In this document: positions 48,534-61,248 of the stretch, piece by piece | Layout: each line of letters starts with the position of its first letter | Numbering within the stretch: position 1 is the stretch's first letter | DNA from: Rhynchonema sp. JSB1_4 | Taxonomy: Eukaryota > Nematoda > Chromadorea > Monhysterida > Xyalidae | Length of the DNA: 64,000 nucleotides | Assembly: GCA_030248065.1 (NCBI GenBank) | Contig: JASAMV010001041.1 | Location: 116,537-180,536 of the forward strand | Direction of reading: 5' to 3' | Made by a program: the position numbers and the translations under genes | Notes under the pieces: model-generated | The model's database searches: none | What the model was told of the DNA's origin: nothing | What the model saw: only the letters and a program-made list of their open reading frames with translations

Positions 48534-51500
48534 CTGTTTATCATCCGGATTTATAGTGAGCACCGTAACAAACATGCCTTTCGGCACCGGCTCCCTGCTA
48601 GAGACGGGCGGCTGTTGATCATCAGGTTTGTTTGCCTGATCCTCCAAGGGATAGATGGGTTTGGGTGGTTCCCTGCTTCTGCAAGGAAGTGACGAAGCGG
48701 TCGTGGTTGAGGTACGACTCCTCGATGTGCCCTGAGGAGGCAGGCAGGCCTCTGAGTAGGCCGGAGGGGGACTGACGTGCAGATGATCTGCTGATCGACT
48801 GGTCCGATCACGGTTACGGTAATCGGCCTCAGACGTGTCGTAGCTGGGCGGCAGACGCACGTGACGCAGCTCGTCGATGAATCTGCAACGTCGCCGCACG
48901 AGAATCAAGACTGCGGTTCTACGTTTCAAAATTCGCTCGTTATAATGGGCTGTTTTCTGACAACCTTTGTTATTAAATTCTGATTCGTACACAGGATAGC
49001 ACCAACCTTGGTGTTTTTTTTGAATTAATTGTTCGAGATGTACTGAGGCCTCACTTTGTAATTTTGGCCAGCATAAAAAAGTTGTTCTTCAGCAGCTTGG
49101 AACTTGGCGCGATCAGTAAATCTCGAATTATCCTTGATGCGAAACATCACGCGACCGATCACCAGGTTTGGTTTGACGCGCGAACCCGAGTCACCGACCT
49201 GTGCAAGAACGTCTGGCTGTAGAGCCAAGTGTCCCAGTCACTCTGTGCGCTTGTGCCACGCGCCATTGTGCCACTGGTGAATCGCAGCTTGGCTCTGTAC
49301 CACAGTTGGTAGTAGAACAGGATACTGACGATGCACACAAACACGGCCACTGAATGCACGGCCACCGTGACTATCTGCCAGTGGTAGAGCTTGTCGAGCG
49401 ACTCGCATGACGACACGCCTTCGAACACGTACCAACCCGTCTCTGAAACATCATATGGCTGCGCCTGGGCAGTTGTAGATTCATGGGTGTCTATCCGGTT
49501 TGGAGCTTGCCGACAGGAAGCACGAGATGCGTTGTGCGGTATGCGGTCTTTTGGCTGTCCGTTTCGACTTGGTTTCACACATTTCACAGTGTGGTGATGC
49601 GCCAGGTCATCATCAGTGCTAATGCACCAAATAACCAAAGGACACGCACTATACATAGCTATACCATTATGTAATGCTTCCATAAAACAACGCTAAACGA
49701 TGTTCAGGCTACACACAGATCTGGAGACGGAAGAGCGCGTGGTGCACCGCTGGTCGAGACAATGACTCACCGGATCGTGTGGCATTGTTCCTACGGCACG
49801 CACACCGCAACATTCGCCCGTTGAACACACAAATGTTGTATCGTTCCTGTTTATCTGCCAGCCAACACGAGCTGACGATCGCCACCACAAGCAGAACGGT
49901 GGCAATACCTAGACAGGGAATCGGGTGAATTTTTGACAGAAACAATGCCTAACCTAAAATGGTGTGTGGGCGGGGATGGTTTGCTCACCATAAATGGCGC
50001 CAGCGAACTTGATGGCCGTTTTGTGTTGACGAAATGAGGCCCGGTTGAAGAGCAGCATCACACCACCACACAGCAGTAGCTGGAAATTGAGGCGTATGAG
50101 GTTGGGATCATGCTGGATCTATTTATATTGACATTGAAACATCAACCAGACTTCAGAAAGAAAGCATCAGCTGTGTAATGGAGATGAAGCTGACTGGTGT
50201 TGCACAGCCCACACAATGCGCACTATCATCGCTTCTCATGTTTCGAGGTTGATCCCCAGATACAGTACCTACAGTATTATGCGTCACAATCTCGTGTTCC
50301 CACACACAAACAAATACACGCACAATCTTTTCTCCATTTACTGCACTCTAAATCAATTCATGTACACTTATATGTTCGGTCGTCGTGTCATTCCGTTAAT
50401 CGATTTACGCAAAGCGAACACTGGTTGCACTCCAAACCGCAGTCCCAATATTGAAATTGTGACCAGATAATGCCATTTGTCGAGCGTTCAATTATCACCA
50501 GACGTGCAAAAAAGAGAAACCAGCGAAATGGCAATTGGGCACTATGTTCTATACCTACTTTTGAGTTTCCGTAATTCCAATTTGCCAGGAAAGTCCTGTC
50601 CTTGAAATAATATGCGCGCGTTTATTTCCACCCGTGAAACATATATCATGGTAGATGTCTTGATAATAAACCGGGATCAGTAACATCGTTGCCAAAAATG
50701 TTATGATGAAGTTGTCTTGTTCTGCACACAACAATATTGAAATGTTCGGCCGCCGACAACAACACGCCCCCCCCCCCCCCGATGTGTAACACGTTAAGAT
50801 CAAAAAATCCTGTTTTTCACTTCGCACAAAGATGCGCTCACACGGTTGTTGTATGCATAGTATCGCGCGGATTTCCCTTTTTGCCAAAAACGTGCTGCGT
50901 ATGCGAATTTTATAGTGTAAGTTTTTGTAATGATCTGTATCTTTGTTTTGTGTCTTACTCCTGGATGATTGTGGCCAACGCGGTTATAAGGTACCACAAA
51001 GCTAAAGTACACAAGAGCAAATGGACAATCTAAGATTATGAGGCTCCATAACCTGAGGATTTCTTTGTGAACGCATCAAACTTTCATTAATACTTGTGAG
51101 ATGGGCATTTTTTTCCTAAACAGATTTTTGCAAATTATAAAAATTAGTGCATGATGTAGCGCATTATGAAAATAATAATTTCCTTTCGCACGTTTTGTAT
51201 GTTAGTAAACCAGCCATATTAACTGCACAACAGCCGAAAAATGAATTGTTACGTAAGAGAGAAAAGAAGTGCATCAGTCAACTTCATCACGAATCGCCCT
51301 GAAAAGATACAAACTTGCACACGGCTCACACATTAATTGTTTGTTGCACGTACACACACAGGTGCGGCATATTACATATCTTGACAAACCAAGTTACTGT
51401 TTTTTTCATAGGTTGGGAAAAAAGTAACTCATTTTATAAGAGGTTTCATGGTGCCGTGGTGTTCTGCACAATATGAAGCTTAGCGCTGTCGCCAAACATA

Positions 51501-52550
51501 CTGGAAGTACAACCAGTGTTTGCAACCAAAACACGCAACTGCAGGTTGCTCCCCCGCAAAGCGATGATAACAAAAAGCAGAAAACGGAGAGAAAAACCGG
51601 TTCTACCGCTTATTTCAATCGGTTTGTGTGACCCAGTGAAGAAGGAAGTGCGCAGCACAGCGTGGCCAAAAAGTGACACCGCGGTGCGCGTAAAGTTACA
51701 GATAATGTTAGCTGCTTTATAATGAATTTTTGGACCACGTTGTGAACGCAATAAGTCTCTGCTGCAAAGAAAACCACGCGGCACTATTATACGTGTACAT
51801 CGTCGGCTGCTTGCTTTGTGTCGTGATTTATTTTGGAAAACGACAAATTTGCTCGTGTACAAAAACTCGTTTGACCTGCCAACATGGCATGGTGTATGTA
51901 CCTGAATGCACGTGACGGTACCGGGGTGAGTGAGACATGGAATTTCAATGCAAAGAAAATTTAGGGCTTTTGCCTGTCTTAACGATCGATAATGACGCTC
52001 ATGAGAAGATCCGTTGGCATGGCATGACATCACACGTGCACTACTGATACTGACGCAGAAAATATGAGCAAACTGTATCTAATGTATAGCAGTAGACCAG
52101 GTATTCTCTGTTTGTGAAACATCAATCAACAATTAAACACAGCGCAAGCAAAAACGATGTCATTCAGGCATAAGAAACCAGCACTCACACGTATGGATCA
52201 ACTCCAAAAGTTCAAGCCAGTTTCTGAAAGAAAGTCTTCACCTGCAAGGCCACAATGTAGCAGGGTACGGCTTCGAACTTTTCGGTCGACAGCGTAATCC
52301 TCCGCATCATGATGTAGATCCAAACAATCGATGATGTCAATATGACGAAGCAGGTGGCCAATGGGATCGGTAACAGACCGACACTCAACCGAATGTATCC
52401 ATCTGGGCACGTGCGACTGCGATCTGGAGCTGTAACCGTGCCAGAACCGGGACTCGGAGGAGACACATGACTGGCACTTTCTGCCATCGCCGATCTCGAT
52501 GGTGCAGCCCGTCGCTCCTCAGTGCTGTGGTGTGACAGTCCACTGATCAT
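48534..52550 (-). CDS. TMEM255-like four-span membrane protein with PPxY tail
   Basis: Exons (approximate), 5' to 3': 52550-~52254, ~50,120-49,990, ~49,925-49,770, ~49,451-49,200, possibly 49,200-49,040, 48,882-48,534. Hydrophobic segments: LSVGLLPIPLATCFVILTSS, LIRLNFQLLLCGGVMLLF, CLGIATVLLVVAIVSSCWLA and VTVAVHSVAVFVCIVSILFY. Before the last one, VSSCESLDKLYHW closely resembles the Cys-containing VSSCQDIIHLYH element of vertebrate TMEM255A/B, which also have four spans and a PPxY-rich tail. The tail here carries PPSY and PPAY, expected to bind WW domains such as those of NEDD4-type ligases (family knowledge). The start ATG lies directly after a TGAAACATCA copy. Exon order is inferred; the junctions at 50.1 and 49.2 kb are unsure. 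Confidence 0.62.
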
Positions 52551-52562
52551 ATTGATGTTTCA

Positions 52563-54308
52563 CGCACAGTGTACCCGTAGAAGAATGCGTTATGACATGA
52601 GTTTCTTAACGATATTGGCAGTACATAAAATGGTAATAATTTTTCTGAAAATGTGCACATTTCGGCAGACACGGTGTGTAGGCTTTTCCTTTCAAATGTC
52701 AAACTGCATCATTATGGTCTTCAAAAAGCTTTTTCACCGCAATTAGACTGACACATATTCACTGGTAAGTAAACAGAAAATTAGCACAAAAGTCTTTTCG
52801 TTGCATTTACCTGCTCACAATGCAAATGGACTAACACTGCTGGTAACACAACAGAAACTGGACTTTAACTGAAACCAGCTCATGGCAAAGTTCAAATGTG
52901 AGTTGATAAAAAGATAAGATCACGATTGGCGAATGCTGGGTGATTGCATCGCCACAGCAACTGATATGATGACAAAATTTAACACGATCAAAAAACAGCA
53001 TCGGAATGACACCGTGAGAATTTTTACAAATGCACTTATGCTTGCACTGATCAGTTTTGCATTGCATAATTTGCAAGTCGTAACTGCTGCATGCCTGCTT
53101 CTGCTTACAAAGCATTGTAACCCGCTTGACAAACAACCATCGTGAGATGCGCGCGCTCGTCCGCATATTATCAGGACGCTCATTAGAGGGGCATCCGAAA
53201 ACACATTTTACGACAGAAATGATAGCACAAAGTGTCACACACAATTACTGTAGTTGTGCGCTAAGTTTGTCTGAGTACACAGCACTCCAGAAGTACATTG
53301 AAAAGTTGCCCATGCCCATGAATATTACATAAAATACAATTTATTCTGGAAAGCATTGTACGCTCTGCAGAAGACCAAGCCAAATTTAGAGCACAATAAT
53401 AGTGTAGAGGAGTGCTGTACGTACGGGAAGAGCGAAAAATACACATATTCAAACATACGCAAGACGCCCGTATTTTCTCTTTCTATTCATGTTGCGGAAA
53501 AACCAGCTGATCACCACTGTTGAACACTGCAATGCAACTCGGCTGTACTTTGTGATTGGGCTGGGGGACAAGTTTTGTGCGCGCGCATTGCGCTCACCGT
53601 CTGTATAATATGAACATTTTTAAAATCATTTAATGGGTTTTTGGGTACAGGCATTGGTACAATAGTGCAGTCATCTTCGTTCATAATCATCTCGGGATCC
53701 ATTTATTTGAGCAGAAAAAACTAGAAACTGTAGCAACTCAGTTTTAGTTAGGGACACATTGTGTGACTGTTTGCCCTCTTTGCCTTCACTTCGGCGCGAT
53801 TAAGTGCAGAAAACCAGCGGGAGGTGGGTGGGTCATCGTGTTGGTTTTTGGGCTCGTCGAAATGTACATCCCGTCGAACTGGCGTGAAATTGAGATCTTT
53901 TTCCCCGACCTTATTTGTTGATCAGATTCATGTCTCTTTAGGGGCACAAAAGCGGCTTTCAAGCCGGAAGATTGTTGTTTTCAACCGGAAACATCTTTGA
54001 CCGACGCCGAATTATGTTTGTCCATAGACTAATTGAGAAATGTCTTTATGTTTATCTACATAGGTATGTATATAGGTCACACAAAATCCAAAAAGTAAAC
54101 TGTAGGGATGAGTAAATTTGCAGCGGGCAGCATAACGACTGAGCACATGGGGTGATGATTCAACACCCCATTGCTTATAACGAAACGCACGGGTACGAAA
54201 TCGCATCAGAAAGATACAGTTATCATGAGCGGCAGCGTTACGAAATGTACTTTTGCTATTCGATCACAAGAAAATAATCGCAAAACGTAGAGTTAGAAGA
54301 GCTCTATA
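52563..54308. other. Mostly unassigned; one small possible exon
   Basis: Minus strand 53,702-~53,600 reads MDPEMIMNEDDCTIVPMPVP... up to a GTGAGC donor and could be a first coding exon, but the phase does not fit the TMEM255-like exon at 52.5 kb under the acceptors I tried. The rest shows no recognised gene or repeat. Confidence 0.35.
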
Positions 54309-55225
54309 AATCTAGGTGCAATGATAGGCGAACGCATAGAGTCCATTTCTCCACGGTTCGATGCCGGGCAGTTTGGAGTAACCATCGTCGCGTTCACAAT
54401 GACAGAACGTCAATGTCTTTGTGTATGTGTCCATGTAGCTGGTCGCTGCCGGGTCGAGTGTGACCGAGCCTTTCAGCTGACCGATCACTCTCAGCACCGG
54501 TCGTTTGGCGCGACCGCATGGTTTCGACAGTTGTTCCTTGACCTGATCGCAGAAGATCAACGACAAATAGCTGTCCAACGTCGCTGTTTGATTGTTGTTG
54601 CGAGCATCCGACTCACTGGGACAGTCCTGTCCGTTGGCGCATGAACAAAGCTCGATCGTGTCCGTTGTCGTGCCCGTGCTGTTCTCACGCGCTGCCGATT
54701 GTTCGAACTGTAAATTTGGGTTGGGATCCCGGTACGTAATAGTGAATGTCAGGTTATGCAAATGCGTCATTGATCAATCGCCGAAATATATTTCATGAGG
54801 TTAAGCAAGCACTGAAGGCTGTCGCCTGCGTTTCAAAACCGAATCCAAGAACTTTTTGAAACTGAGACACCAAGCCGCTAAATCGAACATTGTTGTTACA
54901 GCAAACTGTTGCGCACCTGTATTTTATCCAAGTACACCTCATCATAGACAGGTATGGTGCGTTCCGCAACGAAGTCCACATTCACGACGTCGTTGTCGTC
55001 GGGTCCTTGCCCGCTGCCTTCGCCTGACCCGCCCATATCGATGAAATCATTAGCTCGATCGATGACCCCGTCAAACGTGGCGATTGATGTCAACGGTAGT
55101 CCTGTTGTTGTTGTTGTTGTGGTGGTGACGTCATCAGAGCCTTCGAATTTGGTGGCGATCAGACGACACGCTTCGTAGCGACCACATGAACGCAGACACA
55201 GACATGGGCGAAAGACCAGCAGCAC
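54309..55225 (-). CDS. Unknown extracellular-type Cys-containing protein, two or more exons
   Basis: I do not recognise the family. An exon from about 55,225 to 54,918 (VLLVFRPCLCLRSCGRYEAC, then a Thr run and the acidic segment GSGEGSGQGPDDNDVV) ends at an IQ|GTGCGC donor. A second exon from about 54,770 to 54,309 contains ELCSCANGQDCPSES, LIFCDQVKEQLSKPCG, LTFCHCERDDGYS and ends FAYHCT before the stop. The C-x-C and C-x(n)-YxC pattern suggests a secreted disulphide protein. A related open stretch just upstream (55,942-55,679, with FCSCNRRYKSRTA and a YHC-like end) may be a paralogous module or further exon. No signal peptide located. Confidence 0.5.
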
Positions 55226-55269
55226 CTGATGGAATAATGCAGATGTTTGAGTTCAATGTTTTAGTTTGG

Positions 55270-55942
55270 TCACGTTGAGCGATCAATGCAGGACGGCATG
55301 AAAGGCCAGGTTGCAAGAGAGTTTCGGAGACAGCTTTTGAATGACTTGCGGCTGTTGACAAAATTCCAAAACTCCACGTACAGTATGCTCAAAACTTGCA
55401 TTGCGCTGAATTTTTGTCCACAGTTACATATGCAACAGAATGAATTGTTATCCGTGACATTTTTGGGTAACCCAACAATGACCTGTAGTACATTGCCCGT
55501 CTGTGAAAGAACATCAAAGCACAAACATCAAACGATCCGAACTTACTGAGATCAAAGCAACTGAGATGAGACGAGGCATTGCCAAAGATGACTTGGGGTG
55601 AAACCCTTGGGGTCGAATGTTATTTGCGAGGTCTTTGAAGCTCAAAACTTCCTTTGGAGGACCATAATGCCCAACTTATTACGATTTTATGCGGCAGTGA
55701 TATTCTGAATATCTGAAATGGATATTGTTAACGGGGAAATCGGTCAAATAAAAGTGCAATCTTACAGTAACATGGTTTTTAGCAGGCCGTGACAGCCGGT
55801 GACTCGCCAGTGAAACTTCTAACTCATTATTGGCAGCAGTTCTGCTTTTATAACGACGGTTACACGAGCAAAACGTGTTTACAACTTGTGTGGGTGACTC
55901 AGAAAACATCATGCCAATAACAAGGTCCTTATTTGATACCAA
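55270..55942 (-). other. Two open stretches resembling the neighbouring Cys-containing protein
   Basis: 55,524-55,270 (NSFCCICNCGQKFS) and 55,942-55,679 (VNTFCSCNRRYKSRTA ... RYSEYHCR) share the C-x-C motif and a late Y-x-C with the protein at 54.3-55.2 kb. They could be upstream exons, tandem paralogues or pseudogenised copies. No clear start codon or signal peptide. Confidence 0.3.
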
Positions 55943-57945
55943 ACGAGGACCGGCTACTGAACTGATTCATCAAAATAAGTTCTGAATTGAGTCAAGTCTT
56001 CGACAATATAACTTGGGCACAGAATATGTCCTGAACGTTAAACCCTTCTGGAAGACCCAATGCTTTCTAAACAGTGCAAATGTAGTAAGTTTATTATTAC
56101 GCGGTCGTAAACTTTTTACAACAGCCTTTCGTTCCACACAAGCACTTTATTTCCAATTGCAAAAATAGGCTCGAAACAGAATGGCGGTGGTTTAGTCCAC
56201 GAGAAGCTTCATATGTTTGTCTGGGCAGTGCACAAACTGGCGATGACGTTGCATAAAATTTAGCACTTCAAAATGCAAACATTCCTAATTTTGACGGACG
56301 GGACAATTTTGGTGAAACAATAACTGACAGATAGGAAACGCACAAGATGACAGCTACGGGTGTATGCGCTTCCACCTAATGTAGAGTTTCACACCTCAGA
56401 CGGACGTTAAACAAAGTTTAGACACCACCGGGATAATGTATCCTCCTGACAAACGTTAGGCATACTTTCGATGTGCACACTTGGCATAAGGAAACCCTTG
56501 ATGTAAGACAAGCTGACCAAGAAATGTTACACGCGAACTGCGGATGTGACGCGTGATTTGTGGGTGACCAAATCACTGGTGTAACAAGAGCAACGGACAA
56601 GCAGCATCACCGCGATCAAAACACGGTACCTACACAGTCCATAACGTACAGGTGTGGTACCCAAAAATCTGTCCATATTTTGTGTGACGCATTTTTGTCA
56701 CAGAAATGACCTGAAATGAAGACACACAGCTTAACGAGAATGTTGTATTTTGATCTTTTTGCCAATTTTTGAGTACTGAACTGATCCCCAGTTCTATACC
56801 CCTTGCCAGAGTGGTACCCACATTCTCCACGGACAAGTACATGTATGTACATAATTTCGGCCCAATTTTTGGACAAACTGGGTTTTATTATTCACGCAAA
56901 AAGCGCAGTGGCCGCGGGCATTTTCGCACTTTTGTTTTAGCAGAGCAGCAAACACACAACGCATATGAGCAGCTGGATGTTTTTGTGTTTGTGACCCTTC
57001 GGGTTCATAAAATGTCAGCTCGAAACGATCTTTTTATTATGTGACCAGAGTTGCCTTCCGGCTTCTTTCAACTGAACAACCAGAAAATGTCCAGTGATGC
57101 AAAAACACTTGGGCTGTTTTGCTGGCATGTTTATCGGTCATTTTGGGGTTTTCTTGTCGCGGAGAAATGTGGAATTTGCTGGAGACGGAACCAAGTAAAA
57201 ACAAAACTGCCACACAAATGCTTCCTGCTGTTGCTGTATATCACGGCAGATAAAAAGACGAAAGCTTGAGATTTCTCCGCCGATAGTCTGTCTTGATTTT
57301 GAAAAACAGATTTCTTTGTCAACGCGCACATTATGGCTGTAGTGACGGAGTATAAATCCAGGGGCCAGATATTCGAAAATGCAGATCACCCGATCGATCC
57401 TCATGTGGATCGGACAACACTAAAACCGATGATAAAGACAGTGAAACACTGGGAGCAAACGACTTCAGGTGCCCTCGCCCATCTGTAAAACAACTAAGGG
57501 CAGCCCAAAGCAATTTCAAAGGTGGCCGAGCAATTGAGCAAAGCCAGTTTGAGCAAGACCACTTTGAAAAAATAGCAGAACCAAAGTATATTTTGTTCAT
57601 GGCAAAGGCATTCGAGCTTCGTGTAGTGTTTGTGTTCAAGCCTAATCGTGTAGAGGTTCTGCTCTCATGGACTCTGCTCATTTTTCTTGCTCAAAGTGGT
57701 CAATCTTGCATAAACGAGGCTTTGCTGAATGCTGAAGGCTCCGCGTTTCAAACACCTTCAAATCTTGACCATGCCACTCTTTTGCCATCGATCACTAGAC
57801 AGCCTAATTCCATGCTTGATTGACCCAATCTCACCCAGTAGCAGTAACCAACCCGTTTGGCCTTCACATTTCAATCGTTAGTGGGGAACGCAATCTTCCA
57901 TTTCATTCCACTTCCTACCAACTGATTAACGCTTGTTTCTCAATC
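55943..57945. other. No gene recognised
   Basis: ORFs are short and overlap on both strands without family resemblance. The last few hundred bases precede the CAP gene start and may include its promoter. Confidence 0.4.
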
Positions 57946-59045
57946 ATGGCCAATCACCGACTAGTGCTGATATCAGTCATCATCCTTCTCTCTATCACCG
58001 ATCGTGTGCTGTTGGTCGTCTCAGATGATGTTTCGGACATGACACCTGATTTGGACGTGATGCGTCGTCAGGTTTGAGTGGAAAGTATCTTCGATATGGA
58101 AAAGCACTGTGGCGTACTTTAGAAATCGAAACAGTTCCACATTCCGCAGATTTTGCACTACCACAACGAATACCGTCTGAAACGTCACGGTGTGCCGGTA
58201 TTGACTTTGACCACAGCACTCAACGACTTCGCACAAAAGTGGGCCGATCATTTGAGCACCATCGGCCAACTTGAGCACAATCCAGCAGCGGCAGGGAAGT
58301 ACGGCGAGACGCTCTATTCGTACGAGGCCGCGTCCGGTGTGCCAAATGGTCAGAAACAATCCAGCTGTCATTTTTTCATAAAACAGAGAAAAGCTCATTA
58401 TTTTCGATTTCCAATTTCCAACAGTACCATTTTGCTGAACAGGTTCTATGGTCGTGCAAGAGCTGTACAACAAGATCAAAAACTACCACTTCGGACCACC
58501 GCAAATGGGCTACCACAAATACACAGGTTGCAATAATCTAAAATATTAAGCATAACGGCAGACTTTGTAACATAGAGTGAGTAACAACAATTTTAGACGC
58601 CTCACAATTTGCAGCCGATTTCACGCAGTTGGTGTGGCGCGGCAGTCGTGTGTTGGGTGTTGGCATGTCGAAGGGCCGCGCTGCCAACGGGCTCCTCACG
58701 GTGTACATTGTGATGAACTACTCGCCCGCCGGCAATGTCAAGTCCGAACTGTACTTTGATGCAAATGTGAACGCCCCGATCAACGCACACGCACCGATTC
58801 GACCGTTCGATCAAGCAGACAACGACACGTTCACTACTGATCACATTTGGCTTTGGCATCCGACAACCGACACTGACAACAACAATGAGGGCAAAGGGAC
58901 GAACGCCGCGCAAAGCGCAACCACAGACCTGATCAACCACCTGTCCTTGCCAAAGGCAGAACATGGGGGCAGCGCCCAAATGATGAAACTCGAAATCACA
59001 CTGATCTGTATCCAACTGATTCTCATTCAACTGATCCTCATCTGA
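57946..59045 (+). CDS. CAP/SCP domain protein, GAPR-1 (GLIPR2)-like, secreted
   Basis: Exons 57946-58071, 58150-58348, 58443-58526, 58597-59045, all in phase. Exon 1 encodes a signal peptide (MANHRLVLISVIILLSITDR). The CAP domain follows: HNEYRLKRHGVPVL with the conserved His, LNDFAQKWADHL, LEHNPAAAGKYGETLY with the conserved His/Glu, YHFGPPQ, FTQLVWRGSRVLGVGMSKG with the CAP1-like element (Gln-Leu-Val-Trp), and VYIVMNYSPAGNV, which matches GAPR-1 rather than the Cys-rich venom/CRISP subfamily. After the domain comes a polar extension and a C-terminal hydrophobic tail (LICIQLILIQLILI) that could be a membrane anchor or GPI signal. Function in this animal unknown; CAP proteins bind lipids or act in secretion and immunity. 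TGATGTTTCG at 58,026 lies in exon 1. Confidence 0.88.
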
Positions 59046-59460
59046 TCCCCCATACTGAACACATAAATCTGAATAGTGCATTTATTGAATGACAAGCGCT
59101 GATTAGCGCCGTTTCTGATCGATCACTGAAGGCTATAAAACAGTTGTGCTGGGATGTATCTGGTGGCTTTAATTGTCAGTAAGAACCTGTATGATTCCGG
59201 GAAATTGCAGAGTATTTCTGAAGTAACGAAGAGCACTTCACAATTTGCTTTTGTTGGGTGTACCTACCACATCACGTCAGTGCTTTATGCCAAATTTTTA
59301 ACTGATACATTCTGACGACATGCAGAAGTAGATATTCGGCTATATTTTCAATTTAAAATCACCAGAATTCGAAAATCAGAATGAACCAGTCAGTAGGCAA
59401 ATGCAGGGTTGATTCAGACGTCGTTTTTAGCTGGCCCTTCTTCGTCGTCTCTTGTGTCAA
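59046..59460. other. Convergent intergenic region
   Basis: Lies between the 3' ends of the CAP gene (plus) and the serine protease gene (minus). AT-rich, nothing recognised. Confidence 0.4.
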
Positions 59461-61248
59461 TCAGTTTGTGCGTATTAACAGAATTGAGGCCAGCGCAAGG
59501 ATCCCATAATTCGATTTGGTTTGGGCGCAGACTTGAACCAAGTCAGGTTGTTGTGCTACTGTTTCAACGGTGGTGTTTTCGGTCGTTGATATCTCGTACT
59601 TTGGTTTCAATTTTGTGTGGCTCTTGATCCAGTCCGTGAAGTGATGAACCTTTGGAATTTTAAACTTGCACGAACTATACTTTCTTGCCATCCCATTATG
59701 CTCTATACTCACGTGCTAACGATCACTTGGTTCAAACATTATGTATTTGGACCACTCGTTCCTCAAATGTAGCAAAAATCATGCATCCTAACCTTTGCGT
59801 AGTACGATGTGCCGTGAAAACAGTTAGTTTTGGTGCCGTATGACACAAGACCATGTAGTACCCAATGTTTGTCTTCTAGGCACATCACCGGGCCACCCGA
59901 GTCGCCCTGATTGAAAAAGGTGAGTTATACATAGTTCACATATTCCCACAAACGTGATCGTCGCGAACGTTGCACGTGTTTGATGGCGGGTCACCATGAC
60001 GTGACGAACAGAATTCCCTCGTTGTCCTCATACCCATCAGTCCTTTGAGTTTGTACTCAGCCTCAGCAAAACACCGACTGTTGTCAGCAATGGTCAACAT
60101 GGCCTGTCGCAATGGGCCTTGGTACTGCACTGGATGGCCATCTGCAACAATTGCCATAATCAGGCAATGACTTTTGTCAACTTGTGGCTGTGAGATTAAT
60201 TGACTTTGTCGAAACATCAGCGATAAAACGTGATGGTCGATGACCATAATGACAGAGTGTATAAACAGCAGGGTTGCAATTGCCATACCTTTCCAAATGT
60301 TGCCCCATCCTGATACGTAACAGTTCGTGTTGGGCTTGACTGGTCTGTTGGGCAGGCAAATTGGTCGGATATGGTTCGTGAATTGGATTGCATCGTCGAA
60401 CACCAGCACTGAAACATCACAATGTCGATAGTCGAATCGAATTTCAGCGCAAGTCAGTGAAACAAGAGTGCTTGGTGGCCAACATGCAACGTCGTCCGTC
60501 ACAAAGTCCTTGTGATATGCGTAAATGATGATTTTATTGGGATGGAGCGCCACGGGTCGGGTGGTGGTGTTGAATACAGGCTTGGAATCGTGCAAACCAA
60601 CGTAGACATCGACGTGCTCGGGAATCAGTGATTGATTCAGGTACAACCACCAAATCGAGCTGAATGAATCAATAAGTCGATGAATTAATCAATCAAGAAC
60701 CACCAACTTACACACAATGCGCTGCCGTGATCACGTGATGTCGATCAATGATTGATCCCCCACAATATCCCAAACTCAACCGCTCCCCCGTGTCTGGATG
60801 CACATAATGATGATTCACAGTCAGCAACACTTGCCATGGCCAGCTGTGAGCAATTGCCGGCCGTCCGTCTGAGTGAAAACCGATGAATCTCATCGAACTT
60901 GACACAAAGAAAGCGAAGAAAAAGTGCGCCAACAGTGAACCACAAACTCACACACGATCAATCCTTCGCCCTCAACGTCGGAGCGGGGCGGGTGTTTGAT
61001 TTCGTCAATGTAGTCCGGGTTGCTCAGTCCAGAAATATCCGGCTCGACTTTGGGATTGCCACACAGTCGTTCTGAACTCGGTGTCAGCGCATGTAGCATG
61101 TACATAGCAATTATCAAGCGCACGTATAAATTTAAGTATTTACAAATTGACTTCCAGAGCCCCCAAAAAACGAACCTCTACTTTGCTTTGCCGGTCTCAC
61201 GCCGGTCGCGAGCAATAATACAAACGTCACCAGGATCGAGGTTTCCAT
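59461..61248 (-). CDS. Trypsin-like (S1) serine protease, probably membrane-anchored
   Basis: Exons read, 5' to 3': 61248-61176 (signal peptide METSILVTFVLLLATG), ~61,075-60,955 (pro-region with a Cys), ~60,893-60,713, ~60,660-60,486, 60409-60292, ~60,140-59,945, ~59,908-59,794, ~59,712-59,461. Catalytic His in SIIDRHHVITAAHC, Asp in DDVA|LLVFDDAIQF, Ser in GDSGGPV, so the full triad is present. IRPICLP and CYVSGWG are also conserved. The intron before LVFDD ends exactly at TGATGTTTCAG (60,420-60,410), shown by the trypsin consensus and by the same intron position in the plus-strand paralogue. After the domain (FKIPKVHHFTDWIKSH) comes a Thr-rich stem and a hydrophobic end (GILALASILLI) typical of a GPI or membrane anchor. 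Activation site is unclear (R|FIG-like). Confidence 0.88.

Noticed and set aside
15913..49453. Decamer as a selected protein motif (ETS or DVS)
   Set aside because: Copies are also read as KHH and MFQ and two lie at intron ends, so protein-level selection cannot explain the set.
15913..60419. Decamer as a nematode-type piRNA upstream (Ruby-like GTTTCA) motif
   Set aside because: It shares TGTTTCA with the known motif, but copies lie mostly in coding exons, in both orientations, with no common downstream sequence; small-RNA data would be needed to revive this.
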